From: DAISJI01 sp964559835
GTDB lineage: Bacteria; Acidobacteriota; Terriglobia; Terriglobales; Acidobacteriaceae
Direction: 5' to 3'
Assembly (NCBI GenBank): GCA_964559835.1
Contig: CAZLJE010000023.1
Location: 26,492 to 90,491, forward strand
DNA: 64,000 bases
The first letter of the stretch is position 1, and the number at the start of each line of letters is the position of its first letter. The translations under genes were made by a program, and so were the position numbers. Under the pieces are notes generated by a model, which was not told the DNA's origin, did no database searches, and was given only the letters and a program-made list of their open reading frames with translations. Below, piece by piece: positions 52,277 through 61,626 of the stretch.

Positions 52277-55012
52277 TCACTCGTCGAACAGCATACCGGG
52301 GCCAATTCCGTTCTTGAAATCGCCATTGAACAGGCGCTCTAAATTCCTGAGGCTACGGCGGTCCTCGTCGGCCGCAATGCCGTCATCGGGCAGGCTCTCG
52401 TACAGCCCTTTGAGCGTCGCGATTGGAATCTTGTTGTCCACCGAAGGTGTTGGGTCTTGGGAGTAGACGAACGATTCAGGAAGAATAAATATTCGGAAGT
52501 CCTGCGCCAATCGGCGTCGGCTATGCCCGATGTGGCGAATCCAAAAATCCCGCTGCATTGCGCGGTCTTCGGGATCAGCTGTCACACCCTCACCCGGAGA
52601 TTGGTGTGCCCACAGATCGAACGCTATGGGGTCTGCTTTGGTTAAATCTACCGATTCGACGTCCACTTCGCGTCCGTAACGCGTTCGCATTCGTTGTATG
52701 AAGCTCGGATATAGGTCGGCGAAAGAGACGCCGAGGTCGAAATCGTCGTGTTTGCCCGTCACATACTTCAGAACTCGCCAAGCCAGGGTGTCGTCAGTTG
52801 TTTCGAGTATGCACGACGCCAAAAGTGGCTTCTTCTCGCTCTGCGGCATTCGGTCAGCAACGCGAATGATGATTCTTAACGCATGTCCAGCCTCCGCAAA
52901 CGGCGCCATGGTGTCGTAAACCAACTTGTCCGCGTTGCGCGCAATGGCGTGGACGATTGATTTTCCGACCGAGAGCGACATGGCAACCCCCGCTGCCTCA
53001 GCGACCTTTCTGAGGAAGTCGTCCCTCTTGAGGGAACCTCTCTCCATTGATTCGAGCGCGTGTTGGAACGTCCGACGGCGAGTGTCTTCGTTACCCGAAA
53101 TTTCTATCTGGTGCAGAAGAGAGTCGAGTTCGACTGAACTGAATATTGCTGTCGGTAGTTCATACCGGAAGTACGCTGGGAAGATTCCAGCCTCACTGAT
53201 GCGTTTCTCGCCGTCTGATTTCGTTTCCGCCGGTCTAATGCGCGGTGTCCACGATTGGCCTTCGATTTTCGAAAAGCGTGGAAACATTTCCCGCAGCACT
53301 CCTTTCACCGTCTCCAGGTCACCGGATGGCACAGCTGCTTCAAGGTGTGACAGAAAAGTCTTTTCTGTCGCAGCTTTTTCTTGATCGGTTTGGTACTGGC
53401 CGCCTCGAAAGAAACTCTCGCCGCCAGTAAGGACGGGCGAATTTTGACTAATTAGTTCAAACACCTGTGGCTTAAAACGCTGAAGGATTTGGACCAGAAC
53501 GAGATCGATCGGGTCGACCTCGCGTCGTAAGGGAGCTGCCGCGACGCTTACGTCATTTGCTAGCAGCCCAATTGCCCTCAGATTTCGGCAGAACGGTGCG
53601 ATACGTTCCCGCCATATGGGCTCCAGCCGCGTGCGGAAACCGTTTTCGTCGGCGTCGTCGTTGAACCAGTCGCGCTGCCCGAACGCGTGTACGAGACGTT
53701 CAATGCCCGCCTTCTGAAGCGCCTCGGGATTGGGTTCTGGCACGGGGAGCGTGACGGGAAAGAACTTCTCGAAATACTCAATTGATTCCTCGTCAAACTT
53801 TCCTTTGACCGTCGTGATGATCGTCTCGCGATCGCCGGCGCAGACAAAGCTAAGGTTCGGGAGTGTCGAGATGCCGCGAATGATTTTGAGAAGCGTCAGA
53901 ACTTCATCCTTCTCCATCCGATCTATCTCATCGAGCAGCACGACGACACGTTCAGGTAAGCGGCTGAGAGCGGCCTTCAACTCCTCAATGTCATCTTTTT
54001 GCGTCGTCGCCGGTAGTGCCTCTGTCAGGGATTGCAATAACGGCACTGTCTTTCCAAGGGCGGACGCCGTTCTGCGCGCACCCTTACGTAACCCGGGCAC
54101 GACGTAACGTTTACGAACTTGGCTTGCGATGTCGCTCATCAGGTAAGCGGTCAGCGTTTCCTGCGAGCCCGGAAGCCATGTACTGAAAGAGATTACGATG
54201 GCTTTGTCGGCTAGATGCTCGCGTAACAGGTTGAGAGTTGACGTTTTCCCGACACCGAGCGGGCCAAATAAGGCAATCACAGGACTCTTCGATATCAGGA
54301 GCTTGACGCAAAGCCTGTCGACGAGCGCTGCACGTCCTAGCGCATCCTCTTCCCAAGATTCAATCGGGTCATCCGATTCGGGCACCACCACGGCCGCTGT
54401 ACGACGTTTATGAGAGGGAACCAAAAACTCCTTTTCTGAAACCGTCCGTTTGGCGGAAATGTGGGCCTTCAGAAAAAGTAGATAACCTGCTAGGCTGGAC
54501 GCGCCGACATACTTCGCGATAGACCACAGTGCCTCCGTCATTGAGGGTGAATGGACAAGAAAAACGACTGTGCATGCGAAAGTAAGAAGTGTGAGTCCAC
54601 TTGTAACGCCTGCCCACCACGATTTAAGCCCGCGCCAAATGTAATGCGGTATGTCCAAAAGTATGCACAGCAGAACGGCCGCTGAGGCGACAATCAGAAA
54701 TCGGACATATGCATCCGGATCATCGAAACGTAATCCCGTGGGAACGTAGGTATTTTTCAGAAATGCGCGAAACGAATGGTCACTCCCTCCCAACCGGAAA
54801 AATGCAGCCAGCAACGTGCCTGCACCGAACGATACGAATACAGTCATCCATTCTCGGCTCACAAATCTGCCGAGTAAGCGCAGCCAATTGGCAAGCACCT
54901 TCTTGTCAGGATTGCCGAGGCGAAGCACGCTGCCTCTCACGACCGGAGCTCCTGTTGAAATCAAGCTGTGGCTGGATGGGCTAAGTATAGCTGCACGACC
55001 TGCGGAACTCAC
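52277..55012 (-). CDS. KAP family P-loop NTPase with N-terminal membrane helices
   Basis: The 911-residue protein has about four N-terminal membrane helices, then a KAP-type P-loop domain: Walker A FGPLGVGKTSTL (about residue 250) and Walker B VVLLDEIDRMEKDE (about 360), with the SFVCAGDRETI segment. The C-terminal ~500 residues form a helical region without known domains. KAP NTPases are patchily spread and often horizontally acquired; some act in anti-phage defence or membrane scaffolding. Its GC content is visibly lower than its neighbours. The start is GTG at 55012. No partner gene is seen. Confidence 0.83.
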   Translation of the reverse strand: MSSAGRAAILSPSSHSLISTGAPVVRGSVLRLGNPDKKVLANWLRLLGRFVSREWMTVFVSFGAGTLLAAFFRLGGSDHSFRAFLKNTYVPTGLRFDDPDAYVRFLIVASAAVLLCILLDIPHYIWRGLKSWWAGVTSGLTLLTFACTVVFLVHSPSMTEALWSIAKYVGASSLAGYLLFLKAHISAKRTVSEKEFLVPSHKRRTAAVVVPESDDPIESWEEDALGRAALVDRLCVKLLISKSPVIALFGPLGVGKTSTLNLLREHLADKAIVISFSTWLPGSQETLTAYLMSDIASQVRKRYVVPGLRKGARRTASALGKTVPLLQSLTEALPATTQKDDIEELKAALSRLPERVVVLLDEIDRMEKDEVLTLLKIIRGISTLPNLSFVCAGDRETIITTVKGKFDEESIEYFEKFFPVTLPVPEPNPEALQKAGIERLVHAFGQRDWFNDDADENGFRTRLEPIWRERIAPFCRNLRAIGLLANDVSVAAAPLRREVDPIDLVLVQILQRFKPQVFELISQNSPVLTGGESFFRGGQYQTDQEKAATEKTFLSHLEAAVPSGDLETVKGVLREMFPRFSKIEGQSWTPRIRPAETKSDGEKRISEAGIFPAYFRYELPTAIFSSVELDSLLHQIEISGNEDTRRRTFQHALESMERGSLKRDDFLRKVAEAAGVAMSLSVGKSIVHAIARNADKLVYDTMAPFAEAGHALRIIIRVADRMPQSEKKPLLASCILETTDDTLAWRVLKYVTGKHDDFDLGVSFADLYPSFIQRMRTRYGREVDVESVDLTKADPIAFDLWAHQSPGEGVTADPEDRAMQRDFWIRHIGHSRRRLAQDFRIFILPESFVYSQDPTPSVDNKIPIATLKGLYESLPDDGIAADEDRRSLRNLERLFNGDFKNGIGPGMLFDE

Positions 55013-55480
55013 GCGTTAAATGGCTAGCCAGGCCGACACGGCGTTCACTCACGCCCTCGCGCCAATTGTGCCGCCCCTACGGGGCTCGGAAGAAATTTGG
55101 ATGCTGCTGTCCCACGGCTCACGCCGTGGGCTATGAACTCGTGCCGCCCCTTCGACTGCGCTCGGGGCAGGCATCCGGACTGATTCTCGATTTATTCTGA
55201 TCCGCGTTCATCCGCGAAATCCGCGGCGGCTGTTGTTGTTTTGGCGGTTCGTTCGAAACGTTTGAGTGACCGGCGGGACGCCGGTGCTACCACGGCCGAC
55301 CAGCGGCTGAAGCCGCGGCGTTTTAGGGCGGCACATCGGCACGACTGAAATCGTGCCCTGATACGAAAGTCGTGCTCCGATACGAACGTCGTGCGCTAGT
55401 ACAGGAACCCACCCTAGCAAAAGCGGCTAGGGTGGGCCACCCAAACTGGCACTGCCGGCGAGACGCCGGCGCTACTTGTT
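55013..55480. repeat. gene-free stretch with several REP-like families
   Basis: Successive elements include CCCACGGC-tcac-GCCGTGGG (55111-55130), an ATCCGCGTTCATCCGCG arm (~55199), CGGCGGGACGCCGGTGCTAC (~55270), GTGCCCTGATACGA and GTGCTCCGATACGA words (~55350-55390), CCCACCCTAGC/GCTAGGGTGGG (55408-55436) and CCGGCGAGACGCCGGCGCTAC (~55454). No gene is seen. Confidence 0.65.
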
Positions 55481-56587
55481 TTAGAACGCTGCGAGGCCGT
55501 TGAAGCCCGAGGCGGCGGGGAAGGAACCCGCGGTGCCCAAGCTCAATAGCGTCCCGTCGTTTTGGACGGCGAAGATGCCAATCGTTCCCGTCCCGGTGTT
55601 GAGCGAATAGAGGAACTTTCCGTTTCGGGTCAGGGCGATATCGAGGTTCGTGCTTCCGGCAGGCTGCTGCGCGACCACCGTGCCCGCGACCGGCGTCAAG
55701 CTGCCGTTCTGCGCGATGGAGAATGCGGAGAGCGATGCGCTGGCGGCATTTGAGGTGAAGGTGAAGCGCCCGTTCGGCGTGACCACGTTCCAGCAGGCGG
55801 CCGTGCCCTGCGTGGGAACCGACGCGCTGATCACGGCCAGCGAGCCGTCGGGTTGCACCGCATAGGAAGAGATCGTGGACGACGTGGACTCAGTGACCAG
55901 CAGCGCTCCGTTTCCGGCGAACTCGAGAGAGAACGGTCCCGGTCCGGAGGAGGGCGAGGAGACGATCGGCCCGAGCGTTCCGTCGCGATTGATGCGGAAA
56001 GTATCGACACGATTGTTCAGCCGCTCGGTGGCCGCGAGAAAAGCTCCGTCACCGCTGATGGCCAGACCCGAAGGTCCGGCATTCGCGTTGCTGAACTGGG
56101 CGGAACCGAGCTGTTGAAGGTTTCCGTCGGAAGTGATGCGGAAGCCGACGATGTTGGCGTTCGGTCCGGCGTTGGCGACGTAGAGGAGCTGGCCGCGCTG
56201 GGCGACGGCGACCGGAGAGCTGCCTCCGCTCGGGACGGTGTGAACAACCTCGAGTTGGGCGCCGAGAACGCGGAAAACGGTGATGGTCCCGCTGCCGGCG
56301 TTGACGGCGAAGAGCAGGGAGTGATCATCGCTGAGAGTCAAGGAGCCCTGCGAGAACAAGGGGTCGACTGCGCCCCCGCTGCCGCGGCCGTCGGTCGGAA
56401 AGTGTCCTTGTTCGACGAGTGTCCCGTCCGCCGAACGCGAGAACGCGATGATCTCGTTAGCGGTGGAGGAGTTCGTCATGATGAAAACGGCGCCGGGCTG
56501 GAAACCGGTCTCGTCCGCGTGAGCGCCCGCCGGGAGAAGAATCGCCAACAGGCAGAGCGCCAGGAATTTTGCAACCAACTTTTGCAT
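55481..56587 (-). CDS. secreted beta-propeller (lactonase-like) protein
   Basis: The 368-residue protein (ATG 56587, GGAGG eight bases before) has a signal peptide (KFLALCLLAILLPAGAHA) and a seven-bladed-propeller pattern close to the lactonase/6-phosphogluconolactonase-like family. Blades carry GSGTITVFRV, NANIVGFRITSDG and GTIGIFAVQNDGTL. Many such secreted proteins are binding or structural propellers, so enzymatic lactonase activity should not be assumed. It is divergent from the small membrane protein gene downstream in the window. Confidence 0.75.
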   Translation of the reverse strand: MQKLVAKFLALCLLAILLPAGAHADETGFQPGAVFIMTNSSTANEIIAFSRSADGTLVEQGHFPTDGRGSGGAVDPLFSQGSLTLSDDHSLLFAVNAGSGTITVFRVLGAQLEVVHTVPSGGSSPVAVAQRGQLLYVANAGPNANIVGFRITSDGNLQQLGSAQFSNANAGPSGLAISGDGAFLAATERLNNRVDTFRINRDGTLGPIVSSPSSGPGPFSLEFAGNGALLVTESTSSTISSYAVQPDGSLAVISASVPTQGTAACWNVVTPNGRFTFTSNAASASLSAFSIAQNGSLTPVAGTVVAQQPAGSTNLDIALTRNGKFLYSLNTGTGTIGIFAVQNDGTLLSLGTAGSFPAASGFNGLAAF

Positions 56588-56763
56588 GGGGAAAGCCTCC
56601 GGATGGATTAGCGTGCAGAGAAGCGCGCCTGCAGTCGCGCCCATCGCACGCCGCCTCTGATGCTCTCTGAGGAGGGAAGTTCCTCGCCGCGGCAAAGTAG
56701 CCGCGAAAATATTTATGAGTGAGCGGCCGAAACTTTTGCTGGTCCTGAGAATCTGGAATTCGA

Positions 56764-57216
56764 ATGAGTACCTACGCGGAAAAAGTGTCGCCCCTCCAGA
56801 ACATGTCAGAGCTGAGCACGGAAACATCATCGCCCGAACTGAGAGGAGGCGCGCTTCTCGGCGGCGGGTCGCTGGCGGCGGCGTCGATCGAGGCGATCTG
56901 CACCTTCTTCGTCGCCCTGAGCAAGCTTGGGATCCTGGTCGGGTTCACGTCATTCCTGTCGACCGTGATCGTGTCGCGGTTCCACGCCGACTGGGTACGC
57001 GTGCCGGTACTCGGAGTCGCGCTGGCGGGAGCGGTGCTGAACCTGGTGGTGCTGCGAAACCGGATGAAGTTACGCAATGCGCCTGCGGCCGCGTGGCGAA
57101 AGCGGCCGCTGACGCGTGCCGAGCGTTGGAGAATCGCTGGGGTCATCGTGATGTCGACGGTGACGATCGCGCTGGTAGTCGGAGAGTTCTGGCTCCACCC
57201 GTTCCACGGTTTCTAA
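56764..57216 (+). CDS. membrane protein of unknown function
   Basis: The 150-residue protein has a polar N-terminus and about four hydrophobic segments (LAAASIEAICTFFVALSKLGILVGF, VRVPVLGVALAGAVLNLVVL, AGVIVMSTVTIALVVGEFW). I do not recognise a family. Its end overlaps the anti-sigma gene on the other strand by four bases. Confidence 0.65.
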   Translation: MSTYAEKVSPLQNMSELSTETSSPELRGGALLGGGSLAAASIEAICTFFVALSKLGILVGFTSFLSTVIVSRFHADWVRVPVLGVALAGAVLNLVVLRNRMKLRNAPAAAWRKRPLTRAERWRIAGVIVMSTVTIALVVGEFWLHPFHGF

Positions 57217-57449
57217 AGGTTCAATTCGTTCTTGAGGCGTTCGTGCAAGCGCTCGCTGTAACCGAGCGGGAGGGGGAAGACACGCTCGTCGGCGATGAGC
57301 AGCAGGACGTTGCGCGTGCTGTCGACAAGAGCGGCGCAATGACGGCAGTTGGCCAGATGCTGCTCGATCTCCTCCCTGACCTTGGCCGACACGTCGTCCT
57401 CGAGGTAATTGGAGATCTCACGCCAGACGTCTTCGCACTTCATCACCAT
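57213..57449 (-). CDS. zinc-finger (zf-HC2) anti-sigma factor
   Basis: The 78-residue protein has the H-x3-C-x2-C zinc motif (EQHLANCRHCAALVD) of ZAS-type anti-sigma factors. It overlaps the upstream ECF sigma gene by seven bases, so the pair is translationally coupled. It lacks a membrane helix, so release of the sigma factor may respond to a cytoplasmic signal such as oxidation. Confidence 0.82.
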   Translation of the reverse strand: MVMKCEDVWREISNYLEDDVSAKVREEIEQHLANCRHCAALVDSTRNVLLLIADERVFPLPLGYSERLHERLKNELNL

Positions 57450-58105
57450 GGCTTACGTCCCTTCCGAAACGGGTTCCGGCTCGTTACCGCCGCGTCCTTT
57501 TGCAGGGGCGCGAGCAGGTCGCGGAGTTTCAGCCGCGCGCGCAGGAGCCTCGTCTTTACGGTTCCCTCCGTCAGTCCCAGCACTTGCGCGGTCTCGGCGA
57601 TGGACAGGTGCCGGATGTCGCGCAAGGTGACGATCTCGCGGTATTTCTCGGGCAATCTCATCAGCGCGCCGGCGAGCACCTCCCGGAGTTCTTTCTTCTC
57701 CAGCGCCTCGGACGGGATCTCGCGCCAATCGCTGAGCAGCACCGGAGCATAGCCGCCGTCTTCGGGCTCCTCTTCGGGGAGCGGCTCGGACTTCTCGATG
57801 CGCAACCGGCGCAGACGCAGGCGGGCTTCATTCACGGCGATACGTTCCAGCCAGGTGCTGAAGCGCGCCTCCGAGCGAAACGTCGGCAAAGCACGGAACG
57901 CTTTCAGGAAAGCCTCCTGCGCGACATCCTCCGCGTCCGTGGGATTTCCCGTGACCGCGAGCGCCGCCATGAACACCGACCTCTCGTAAGGACGGATCAG
58001 CTCGGTATAAAGCTCGTTCTCGCCGGCACAAATCCGGACAATCAGGTCCGCCTCGAGCACCTGGCGTTGCGATACAGCGGTCGCGTTGGGATGCGCATGG
58101 TCCAA
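57443..58105 (-). CDS. ECF-type RNA polymerase sigma factor
   Basis: The 220-residue protein has region 2 (YERSVFMAALAVTGNPTDAEDVAQEAFLKAFRAL) and region 4 (LPEKYREIVTLRDIRHLSIAETAQVLGLTEGTVKTRLLRARLKLRD) of ECF sigma factors. With the overlapping zf-HC2 gene it forms a complete sigma/anti-sigma module. Target promoters are unknown. Confidence 0.9.
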   Translation of the reverse strand: MDHAHPNATAVSQRQVLEADLIVRICAGENELYTELIRPYERSVFMAALAVTGNPTDAEDVAQEAFLKAFRALPTFRSEARFSTWLERIAVNEARLRLRRLRIEKSEPLPEEEPEDGGYAPVLLSDWREIPSEALEKKELREVLAGALMRLPEKYREIVTLRDIRHLSIAETAQVLGLTEGTVKTRLLRARLKLRDLLAPLQKDAAVTSRNPFRKGRKPW

Positions 58106-58330
58106 TCGGAGTCATTAATGCCCGCCTGCGCGCCAGCAGTTGCACTTGATGGAGGGCGACTGCCGACTCAGATGGCCGAGCCGGGAAAAAGTTTCATAGG
58201 GCCGCGGAAACAAAAAAACCGAGAGCAAGATGCCCTCGGCACAGTAGCGCGAGGTCCTGGCGAGACGCCGGCGCTACAGTGTTCGTCCCACCCTAGCAAA
58301 AGCGCTAGGGTGGGCCAGCCGTTGGCAGGG
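58106..58330. repeat. REP-like elements between sigma gene and envelope operon
   Basis: CTGGCGAGACGCCGGCGCTAC (58257-58277) is followed by CCCACCCTAGC/GCTAGGGTGGG (58287-58314), the same pair of families as at 55.4 kb. The DUF4097-like gene ends at 58331. Confidence 0.65.
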
Positions 58331-59872
58331 CTACATCGTGGTTGCGGGCGGAACGGGAGCGACTTTCGGTGCCTTGGGGGCTTTTGGTGGCGGTAGTTCT
58401 TTATCCCTGTCTTTCCTCAAGCCGCCGCCCGGAGTGATGGTCTGGTCGGGAGGAAGCGTGCCCGCTTTTTCCGGAGGCGGCGGCACGTTGCCCTTGCGGA
58501 GCGAGATGTCGCCGTTGGTGTTATTGACGCGGACCTCGGGACCGCCGTTTCCGACAGCGCCACTCATGGAGTGATCGTTCCGGTCCTGCCGGGTCGTGAT
58601 GCCCTCGAACTCGGAAGACACGTCGCCGCGGCGCGCCTGCGCATCGACGGTGAACGAGACTTTAGACGGGAACGTGAGTTGGACGTCGCCGCGGCTGTTC
58701 GTGATGTCCACCGCGCCGAGCTTGTTGCCGGCGTGGTATTCGACCATGCCGTTGCTGTTTTCGACCTTGAGATCGCCGGTGACGTCCTCGATGTGGATGT
58801 CCTTGGAGCGCGTCGTGAGCCGCATGGGGCCGGCGACGGCATGCGCGCGGAACTCACCCGATTCGAGATTCAGGTCGCCGGCAAGGCCGGCCATCTCGAG
58901 GTCGGTGCGTGAGCTGTGGAAGGTCACGCCCCTGGCGATGCGGGCGAGCGACGTCTGGCCGAAGAACTCGCCGGTCAAACTGGCGGAGCCGGTGACGTCG
59001 GTCACGGTGACGTCGTCGAGGCGTCCGTTGATGGCGACGTCGCCTTTGATGTCCTGCGCGCGGACGGTGCCACGGCGGGCGGTGATGGTGACGTTACCAT
59101 TGATCTGCTGCGCCGTGACGTCGCCATGATTGGTAGACAAATGGACTTCGCCGTCGCGGTTGGAGATGCTGATGTCGCCACGGCCGTCCACCACTTCGAC
59201 CGCGGCCTTCTTCGGCACCCAGATCTGGAGATTGCTCTCCACCGGCTTATTGCCGGCCGAACGCGTGTTGGCGTCGAGGTTCAGGGTAGTATCGGCGCGG
59301 TTGAGCATCGCCTTGGTCTTCGCGTCGATGTCCTTGGCTTCGTTCTCGTCGCTGCCGATGACGCGCTTGTTGACCACGACTTTGATCTTGGGCTCGTCCC
59401 AGGTATTGACCGTGACTTCACCGCGATCGTCGACAACGCGCACGCTGGTGGCGTCGAACGGCTGCTCGATGGTCTGGTCGAACGAGTAGGTATTGCCGAA
59501 CAGACCGGCGAAGTCGTTGTCGAAATCCATCTGGTTGCCGAAGGAGTTCCAGTTGACCTTGTAGGCGGCAGTCGCGCTGAGTCCGAAGATGATCAGGAAA
59601 ATGAGCAGGACAACGCCACCGGCGCCGATCCCGCGGCTGGGCAGACCCTGGCGCTGGTCGCTCCAATGCTCGTAGAGCTTGATCACGCCCCACAGGATGA
59701 TGAGCACGGGCCAGTAGCGCGCCCACACGTAACTCAGCCGCGCCCACGTGATCATGTGGAAGTTGCCGAGCAGGAAGAGCACGCCGAGGGCGATGAGGAC
59801 GATGGGGCCGGCGATCGAGCGACGGCGAACGTAGTACATCGGCGGCGGCGGAGTTTGGACCGGGCTAGACAT
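58331..59872 (-). CDS. LiaI-LiaF-like membrane protein with DUF4097-like beta-helix
   Basis: The 513-residue protein starts with a LiaI-LiaF-like pair of helices (IAGPIVLIALGVLFLLGN and WPVLIILWGVIKLYE), one more helix, then a long beta-helix resembling DUF4097 adhesin-type repeats (DVTVTDVTGSASLTGE, DLNLESGEFRAHAVAGPMRLTTRS). The last ~80 residues are a Pro-rich tail. The beta-helix should lie outside the inner membrane. It is the last of five overlapping genes headed by an ECF sigma factor, overlapping the previous gene by eight bases. Confidence 0.8.
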   Translation of the reverse strand: MSSPVQTPPPPMYYVRRRSIAGPIVLIALGVLFLLGNFHMITWARLSYVWARYWPVLIILWGVIKLYEHWSDQRQGLPSRGIGAGGVVLLIFLIIFGLSATAAYKVNWNSFGNQMDFDNDFAGLFGNTYSFDQTIEQPFDATSVRVVDDRGEVTVNTWDEPKIKVVVNKRVIGSDENEAKDIDAKTKAMLNRADTTLNLDANTRSAGNKPVESNLQIWVPKKAAVEVVDGRGDISISNRDGEVHLSTNHGDVTAQQINGNVTITARRGTVRAQDIKGDVAINGRLDDVTVTDVTGSASLTGEFFGQTSLARIARGVTFHSSRTDLEMAGLAGDLNLESGEFRAHAVAGPMRLTTRSKDIHIEDVTGDLKVENSNGMVEYHAGNKLGAVDITNSRGDVQLTFPSKVSFTVDAQARRGDVSSEFEGITTRQDRNDHSMSGAVGNGGPEVRVNNTNGDISLRKGNVPPPPEKAGTLPPDQTITPGGGLRKDRDKELPPPKAPKAPKVAPVPPATTM

Positions 59873-60179
59873 TGTTGTTCACCCCTTGCGGAGGCTGCGT
59901 AGGTTGGCTCGGCGGGACGGTGCCCGGTGGAGGGGGCACGGGTCCGGGCGCACCCAAACCAAACGGAGGCACATGGCCGGAGACGTCAGCGCTGCTGCCG
60001 AGCACTTTCACCACGCCGATCGCGATGAGCAGGATCGGCCATGTCTGGTGGAAGTGCCACGGCGTGAATTCACTCAGCAGGAAGAGCACGCCGAGCGTGA
60101 TGAGCACGACGGGGCCCATGTACCCGCGGCAGCGGCAGCGCGCGCAATAGCAACTTCGGTTGGGAACGTAGATGTCCAC
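59865..60179 (-). CDS. small LiaI-LiaF-like membrane protein
   Basis: The 104-residue protein (GTG 60179, GGAGG seven bases upstream) has a Cys-rich start (CYCARCRCRG) and a LiaI-like helix pair (MGPVVLITLGVLFLLSE, WPILLIAIGVVKVL), with a Pro/Gly-rich tail. It overlaps the previous stop by one base and the next gene by eight. LiaI/LiaF proteins act in cell-envelope stress sensing in Firmicutes; the role here is inferred. Confidence 0.72.
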   Translation of the reverse strand: MDIYVPNRSCYCARCRCRGYMGPVVLITLGVLFLLSEFTPWHFHQTWPILLIAIGVVKVLGSSADVSGHVPPFGLGAPGPVPPPPGTVPPSQPTQPPQGVNNNV

Positions 60180-60901
60180 TATTGGCCTCCCTGCATGCCG
60201 CCGCTGGGAGAAGCCGGGGGGTTCATGCGCTTCATGAACATCCAAACGCCGAGGACGATGAGGATGATGGGCCAGGCGCGTCCGAGCCAGTGGAGCGGGA
60301 ACAGACCTATGGTGTCGAACAGGAACAGGACGCCGAGGCCGATGAGGATGATGGCGCCGAGCGGGACCTGGCGATGGTCGATCGGCTTCCCACCGGTGGC
60401 AGTGGTGAAGGTCCGAGCAAGCCCGAATGGATCGGGCGGAGCCTGTCCGAGTTGAATCGCCTTTGCCGAACGGACGGCGTCCACGATCGAGTAAATGCAA
60501 AAGAAGCCGATGGAAATGCCCAGGACTGCGGCAAGGGCGCCGTCGCCGCTATTGCCGGCGGTGGTTACGCCAAAGATCAGTGCGACAAAGATGATCAGAT
60601 GAGCCAGACCCTTGGCGTACTGGCCCGTGTACACCTGTCCAACGCCAAAAGGGAAAAAGAACGCAAGGACGCCGGCGAGGCCGGGGCTGGGTCCGGAAGT
60701 GACGACGACGGGTGCCGGAGCGCCCGCGGGAGCGAAGCCGGCAGCAGGTGAAGGAGCGGCAGGCGCGCCGATGTGTTGAGCGATGCAGTCTTCGCAATAG
60801 ACCACGCCGCGAACGTTGTGCGCACAGGCGGGGCACATGGGCTTTCCGCAGGTGCGGCAGTAGGCGGTCGCCGTGGTTTCGGTGTGAACCGCGCAATTCA
60901 T
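60179..60901 (-). CDS. B-box zinc-finger membrane protein with LiaI-like domain
   Basis: The 240-residue protein has an N-terminal B-box-like zinc finger (CAVHTETTATAYCRTCGKPMCPACAHNVRGVVYCEDCI), an Ala/Pro linker, several helices (LAGVLAFFFPFGVGQVYTGQYAKGLAHLIIFVALIFG) and a C-terminal LiaI-like pair (LGAIILIGLGVLFLFDTIGL, WPIILIVLGVWMFMK). The start overlaps the anti-sigma stop (ATGA), so it is coupled to the sigma module. Confidence 0.75.
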   Translation of the reverse strand: MNCAVHTETTATAYCRTCGKPMCPACAHNVRGVVYCEDCIAQHIGAPAAPSPAAGFAPAGAPAPVVVTSGPSPGLAGVLAFFFPFGVGQVYTGQYAKGLAHLIIFVALIFGVTTAGNSGDGALAAVLGISIGFFCIYSIVDAVRSAKAIQLGQAPPDPFGLARTFTTATGGKPIDHRQVPLGAIILIGLGVLFLFDTIGLFPLHWLGRAWPIILIVLGVWMFMKRMNPPASPSGGMQGGQ

Positions 60902-61626
60902 AGGTTTCTCCCGGGAACGTGCCCGTGGCTCAACAACAGTTTCGCCACCGTCACCGCGTCGTGGTTATCGGGGGTGCGGTTCCGAATCTGCTTGCGGTTC
61001 GGATCGGGCTCGTCCTTCTGCTTGAGGTCTTGCTTGGGTTGGGGCGCCGCAGGCGTTTCATCGGAACCGGTGGCGCGCTTCAACTGCTGCACGCGCGATT
61101 CGATCTCGTACACGACGCGAATGTTTTCGTAGTACCTCACCAGGCGACCCTCGGTCTCATAAAACGTCTTGGCGATCGCGCTGGGACGTAGGTCCAGGTG
61201 ACGGAAATCCGCGGCTTTCACGCCGCTGAGATGCAACATCAGGGAAACGGAGAAAAAGGCCATGCCGAAGGACATGGCGAATCGGGGCTGCAAGACCGGA
61301 CCGGCCAGCCCGCCCATCCAGCGGCGGAGCTTGTCGCGCACGCTCTCGTCGGCGGGACGGGTCACGGCGGCGGTCGGCACCTGGCCGATGGTGGCGGCCA
61401 GGATGTTGTGCACCAGCATCGGCGGAGGTTCGACCTCGGCGAGCGAGTGCAGCATCTTGAAGCCGGACCTGGCCTCGGCAAACAACGGGCCGCAGTTCGG
61501 GCAGGAGGCCTGGTGGGCCTCGAAGCGTTCGAGGTCCGCCCCGGTTAGAGCACCCTCGATCGCATCGGAAAGCAGAGCGTCGAATTCAGCGCACTGCATG
61601 CCGGATTTGGTTTCGCCGTACATCAC
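60898..61626 (-). CDS. membrane-bound zf-HC2 anti-sigma factor
   Basis: The 242-residue protein has an N-terminal zf-HC2 zinc motif (FEAHQASCPNCGPLFAEA), a central membrane helix (PRFAMSFGMAFFSVSLMLHLSG) and a C-terminal charged region outside the membrane. It overlaps the sigma gene by four bases (ATGA). It is the likely membrane-tethered regulator of the ECF sigma factor upstream. Confidence 0.85.
   Translation of the reverse strand: MMYGETKSGMQCAEFDALLSDAIEGALTGADLERFEAHQASCPNCGPLFAEARSGFKMLHSLAEVEPPPMLVHNILAATIGQVPTAAVTRPADESVRDKLRRWMGGLAGPVLQPRFAMSFGMAFFSVSLMLHLSGVKAADFRHLDLRPSAIAKTFYETEGRLVRYYENIRVVYEIESRVQQLKRATGSDETPAAPQPKQDLKQKDEPDPNRKQIRNRTPDNHDAVTVAKLLLSHGHVPGRNL

Noticed and set aside
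56715..57752. A 345-codon plus-strand frame running through the membrane protein and anti-sigma/sigma genes
   Set aside because: It overlaps three well-supported genes in other frames and has Arg-rich shadow composition.
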